Shown: one piece after another, positions 5,762 through 7,760 of the stretch
Layout of the letters: every line of letters begins with the position of its first letter
Position numbering within the stretch: the stretch's first letter is position 1
Assembly: GCA_963751355.1 (NCBI GenBank)
Contig: CAVVVS010000078.1
Span: 1 to 7,760 of the forward strand
DNA length: 7,760 bases
Origin: CAVVVS01 sp963751355
Lineage (GTDB): Bacteria; Bacteroidota; Ignavibacteria; Ignavibacteriales; Ignavibacteriaceae
Reading direction: 5' to 3'
The notes under the pieces: generated by a model
Database searches by the model: none
What the model was told of the DNA's origin: nothing
Seen by the model: the letters and a program-made list of their open reading frames with translations, nothing else
Program-made: the position numbers and the translations under genes

Positions 5762-5900
5762 GTTGCCAACGTTTTGCCGGTATGAAACGTTGCGCATTTC
5801 GAAGCACTTCCTTATCAGGCCGTTGCTGCCGTTGATTAAATGTTATGTTGTTCAAATTTACCACTATCCGCGCAATGTTTTATGACCGGCTGTTGGCACA
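5762..5900 (-). repeat. attC-like inverted repeat of the MORN-protein cassette
   Basis: Minus strand: box TGCCAAC (5898-5892) starts the site, 10 bases after the stop codon of the MORN-protein gene, and GTTGGCA(AC) (5770-5762) ends it. These two boxes are perfect complements over 7 bases. Inner arms GCCGGTCATAAAACATTGCG (5890-5871) and its partner at 5776-5795 pair along about 20 bp with two G-U pairs and one extra C, resembling the extrahelical base of integron attC hairpins. About 75 bases of unpaired terminal structure lie between the arms. The TGCCAAC box also matches the start of this unit (6914-6906), with CAAYTG next to it on both sides. Confidence 0.65.
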
Positions 5901-5908
5901 GTTGATTT

Positions 5909-6880
5909 TTACTGTCTATGCATATTTTCATTTATTACATAATGAATAATAAGGCTTATATCTGAATTGTCAGAATTTGGAATCCATGGAGGCATTAAAC
6001 TAACCGCCTCATTAATCTTATAATTTAACAATTTTGTCTCCAAGTCACTATGTTTAATTCGTTTAATTTTTGAAGTTGGATTTGTAATTGTCAAGAATGT
6101 AAGTTCAAAATTATCTCCTGATGTATCTCCATTTATTTGTTGACTTTTAAAAGTTGTTCCTGTCTCTTCTGAAATTTTGAAATCTACTTTATATTTATTG
6201 TAAACATAAGTATCCCAAAACACTTCAGGTACTTCGACTAGTTCAATAAACATATAATTTGCAAAATCATATCCGCCTAATGGTTCAGGATTTGATGAAT
6301 ATTTTTTATCAGGTGATTTAAGGATATACCATTCTTCTGTATTATCATTTTGAATAACATCTCCATCTTTGTGTGAAGGAGTCGGATTATTAATCAAGTA
6401 TTTATTTGAGGTAAAATCATACTGAACTACTGGTTTTTTGCCCTTTTTATCATTTATTGTCCATGTGTCAATTGGCTTATTGGAATCATAGCTGCCTTCA
6501 GCTAGAATTTTTCCTTTCAATGTGTAATAAGTCCATTGACCAATTTTTTTACCATTCTCGAATTGTCCAGTTACTTTTGGTTTGCCATTAACATAAAACA
6601 ATTCAACTTTACCATTTAAAAATCCATTGTCGAAATTCAATTTACGAATCAATTTGCCTTTTCGACTATAGGTTATCCATTCACCATTTTTTTCCCCATT
6701 GACGAATTCACCCTTTTCAATCAATACTCCATTGCATTTACGTTCAAATTGTCCATTTAAGTCAGGAGTAATTTGGTCAATTTTGTCTTGGCAATTGCAA
6801 TAATCAAGTTTTTCGGTTTGTTGTCCGAATGAAATGTTAACTGTCAATGCAGTCATTAATCCTAAAATCAGTTTTTTCAT
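5909..6880 (-). CDS. Secreted MORN-variant (YwqK-like) repeat protein with possible TonB-C-like end
   Basis: Start chosen at 6880 (323 aa), because MKKLILGLMTALTVNISFG is a clean signal peptide with likely cleavage before QQ at residues 20-21. The in-frame ATG at 6913 would place 11 residues encoded by the repeat box ahead of it. Residues ~55-155 hold about four units of the NGxKxGxWxxYxxxGKL type (NGEKNGEWITYSRKGKL, NGFLNGKVELFYVNGK, NGKKIGQWTYYTLKGK, SNKPIDTWTINDKKGK), a MORN-variant repeat that forms a beta-hairpin ladder. The mature start has a CNC pair (Cys28, Cys30) and Cys49, possibly disulfide-bonded. The last ~100 residues, ending LETKLLNYKINEAVSLMPPW and IIHYVIN, weakly resemble a TonB C-terminal-like fold. 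Exported location is inferred; the role is unknown. YwqK-type proteins are sometimes labelled antitoxins, but nothing here supports that. Confidence 0.8.
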   Translation of the reverse strand: MKKLILGLMTALTVNISFGQQTEKLDYCNCQDKIDQITPDLNGQFERKCNGVLIEKGEFVNGEKNGEWITYSRKGKLIRKLNFDNGFLNGKVELFYVNGKPKVTGQFENGKKIGQWTYYTLKGKILAEGSYDSNKPIDTWTINDKKGKKPVVQYDFTSNKYLINNPTPSHKDGDVIQNDNTEEWYILKSPDKKYSSNPEPLGGYDFANYMFIELVEVPEVFWDTYVYNKYKVDFKISEETGTTFKSQQINGDTSGDNFELTFLTITNPTSKIKRIKHSDLETKLLNYKINEAVSLMPPWIPNSDNSDISLIIHYVINENMHRQ

Positions 6881-6905
6881 TTTATGTAGTATGTTTGTTT
6901 CAATT

Positions 6906-7041
6906 GTTGCCAACGCATCGCAGCTACCCGCAGTTGTGGCGATGTTAAGACTAAGTTACTTTAAATTGTTAATTTTTAGCTTACGATTTATGTTTTTAGT
7001 TTCGAAAAACTAAGCAATTGCGGGTAGGTGCTGTTATAGGC
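6906..7041 (-). repeat. attC-like inverted repeat of the 229-aa lipoprotein cassette
   Basis: Minus strand: AGCCTATAAC (7042-7033) begins the site and GTTGGCAAC (6914-6906) ends it. Inner arms 7015-7032 and 6919-6936 are 18 bp long and 15 of 18 positions pair, around a shared CTACCCGCA core. The 78 bases between contain a smaller 7-bp hairpin (6996-7002 with 7007-7013). The stop codon of the lipoprotein gene lies inside the first box. The 10-base box is an exact inverted copy of the box at the upstream edge of the same unit (7742-7751). Confidence 0.65.
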
Positions 7042-7723
7042 TGTTTTTCTCATTCGTCAATATTTTATTTATTGCTTTATTGTAGTCTGTTTCATAAGTA
7101 ACTTTTCCGTTTTCGTCTTCCCCATCATAGATTACGATATTAAAGTCCTTAATAGAGTCGCCTATTATTTTGTAAAAGCTTGTCCAATTTCGTCCTGACA
7201 TAACCATATTGTCAATAAGATCATATTTAGGAAGATAGTTTGGATTTTTAATTTCTTCAAATCCTTTAATTTTTCTTATTAAGTCTGTGTTTTTGTCAAC
7301 GATATATAAATTGTATGTCAAATTGCTACTTACGTCAGAGATGTTTTGAATAAGGATATCTTTCACATTATCATTATTAAAGTCAACAAACTTAACCTCC
7401 TGAAAAGTGCTTTCAATTGTGTCCCGAAAGATTTCAGAATATTGTTCGTTTTGAAGTAAGATGACAAGAAAAATAAACTTGTATCCAGGATCACTTTCCT
7501 TTGTTGTGTCAAGCGAAATTAGTTTTAGCTTAATTTTTTTGTTCTTGTAAATTGAGTCGCAATTAATTTCGATTATTTCTGATTTGTCATTTGGGTTATT
7601 TGTTAAACTTTTTCTACTTTTAGTCGTACTGTCGATGCCGGAAAACACTTTGTTCTGTCCTGTATTGGTACAACTGGTTATAGTTGCAAATAGTATCAAT
7701 ATGAAGAAAAGTCTTGTTGTCAT
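7034..7723 (-). CDS. Small lipoprotein of unknown function with an FG-GAP/VCBS-like segment
   Basis: A 229-aa protein beginning with a lipoprotein signal: MTTRLFFILILFATITSC, lipobox ITSC, lipidated Cys18, then a low-complexity Ser/Thr/Asn/Lys linker to about residue 50. The folded part contains FVDFNNDNVKDILIQ (113-126), whose DxNxDxxxD spacing resembles the calcium-binding loops of FG-GAP/VCBS-type propeller repeats; only one such unit is seen. A second half (~160-220) carries WTSFYKIIGDSIKDF and IVIYDGEDENGKV. It is likely anchored to the envelope; no enzymatic motif is visible. It occupies a whole cassette-like unit, with ATG 19 bases inside the upstream box and TAA within the downstream box. 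No distinct promoter was found, so expression may depend on upstream sequence outside the window. Confidence 0.8.
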   Translation of the reverse strand: MTTRLFFILILFATITSCTNTGQNKVFSGIDSTTKSRKSLTNNPNDKSEIIEINCDSIYKNKKIKLKLISLDTTKESDPGYKFIFLVILLQNEQYSEIFRDTIESTFQEVKFVDFNNDNVKDILIQNISDVSSNLTYNLYIVDKNTDLIRKIKGFEEIKNPNYLPKYDLIDNMVMSGRNWTSFYKIIGDSIKDFNIVIYDGEDENGKVTYETDYNKAINKILTNEKNSL

Positions 7724-7741
7724 TGATGTTCGTCTTAAAAT

Positions 7742-7760
7742 AGCCTATAACGAGCTGCTA
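7742..7760 (-). repeat. Partial attC-like site at the right window edge
   Basis: On the minus strand, CAGCTCGTTATAGGCT: the final GTTRRRY-like box of a repeat that continues beyond the window. GTTATAGGCT is the exact complement of the AGCCTATAAC box following the lipoprotein gene. This suggests that at least one more cassette-like unit lies to the right. Confidence 0.5.

Noticed and set aside
6881..6913. Upstream ATG at 6913 as start of the MORN-repeat protein
   Set aside because: Its first residues are encoded by the GTTGGCAAC box and would bury the signal peptide; the ATG at 6880 opens directly on a canonical signal sequence.
3224..7041. CRISPR array or tRNA genes in the repeat-rich spacers
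   Set aside because: The repeats are single inverted structures between genes with no regular direct repeat and spacer pattern, and no cloverleaf with a T-arm could be traced.

Overview
The window looks like an accessory region of a Bacteroidota genome. The evidence is AT-rich genes encoding short lipoproteins with Bacteroidota-style lipoboxes, a TAnnTTTG-type promoter ahead of the Fic gene, and a recombinase remnant with a KSPMDNLDL-like end, as I recall from that phylum. No housekeeping gene or stable RNA gene is present. Every intact gene reads on the minus strand.

Left part (1-2265): a complete minus-strand group II intron occupies 1-2209. It has a GUGCG 5' end, a maturase gene, a textbook 34-nt domain V and a domain VI hairpin. 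Its 5' exon (2210-2265, read on the plus strand) resembles the last ~55 nt of a second, oppositely oriented group II intron. One intron therefore appears to have inserted into another.

Middle and right (2265-7760): single-gene units follow one another, all transcribed leftward: a frameshifted lipoprotein/barrel-like gene, a degenerate block (3331-4380), a Fic protein gene, a secreted MORN-repeat protein gene and a small lipoprotein gene. Long imperfect inverted repeats of about 100-140 bp separate them. These have GTTRRRY/RYYYAAC-like core boxes at their ends, inner arms with bulges, and variable centres, as in integron attC sites. For four of the units, the first bases are the reverse complement of the box directly after that unit's own gene, which is what excision and integration of circular cassettes would leave. 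I read this as an integron-like cassette array. No intact integron integrase is in the window.

The block at 3331-4380 holds debris: the C-terminal part of a tyrosine recombinase with an in-frame stop, a fragment of an IS200/REP-associated (Y1) transposase with an in-frame stop, and two copies of a palindrome followed by a 26-bp direct repeat.

The plus-strand intron remnant ends inside the core box of the leftmost cassette, on the strand opposite to the cassette gene. That matches the described behaviour of attC-targeting group II introns. The cassette genes do not form a pathway: the Fic protein is a regulatory or toxin-like enzyme and the others are envelope or exported proteins of unknown role, which is a usual mix for cassette cargo.
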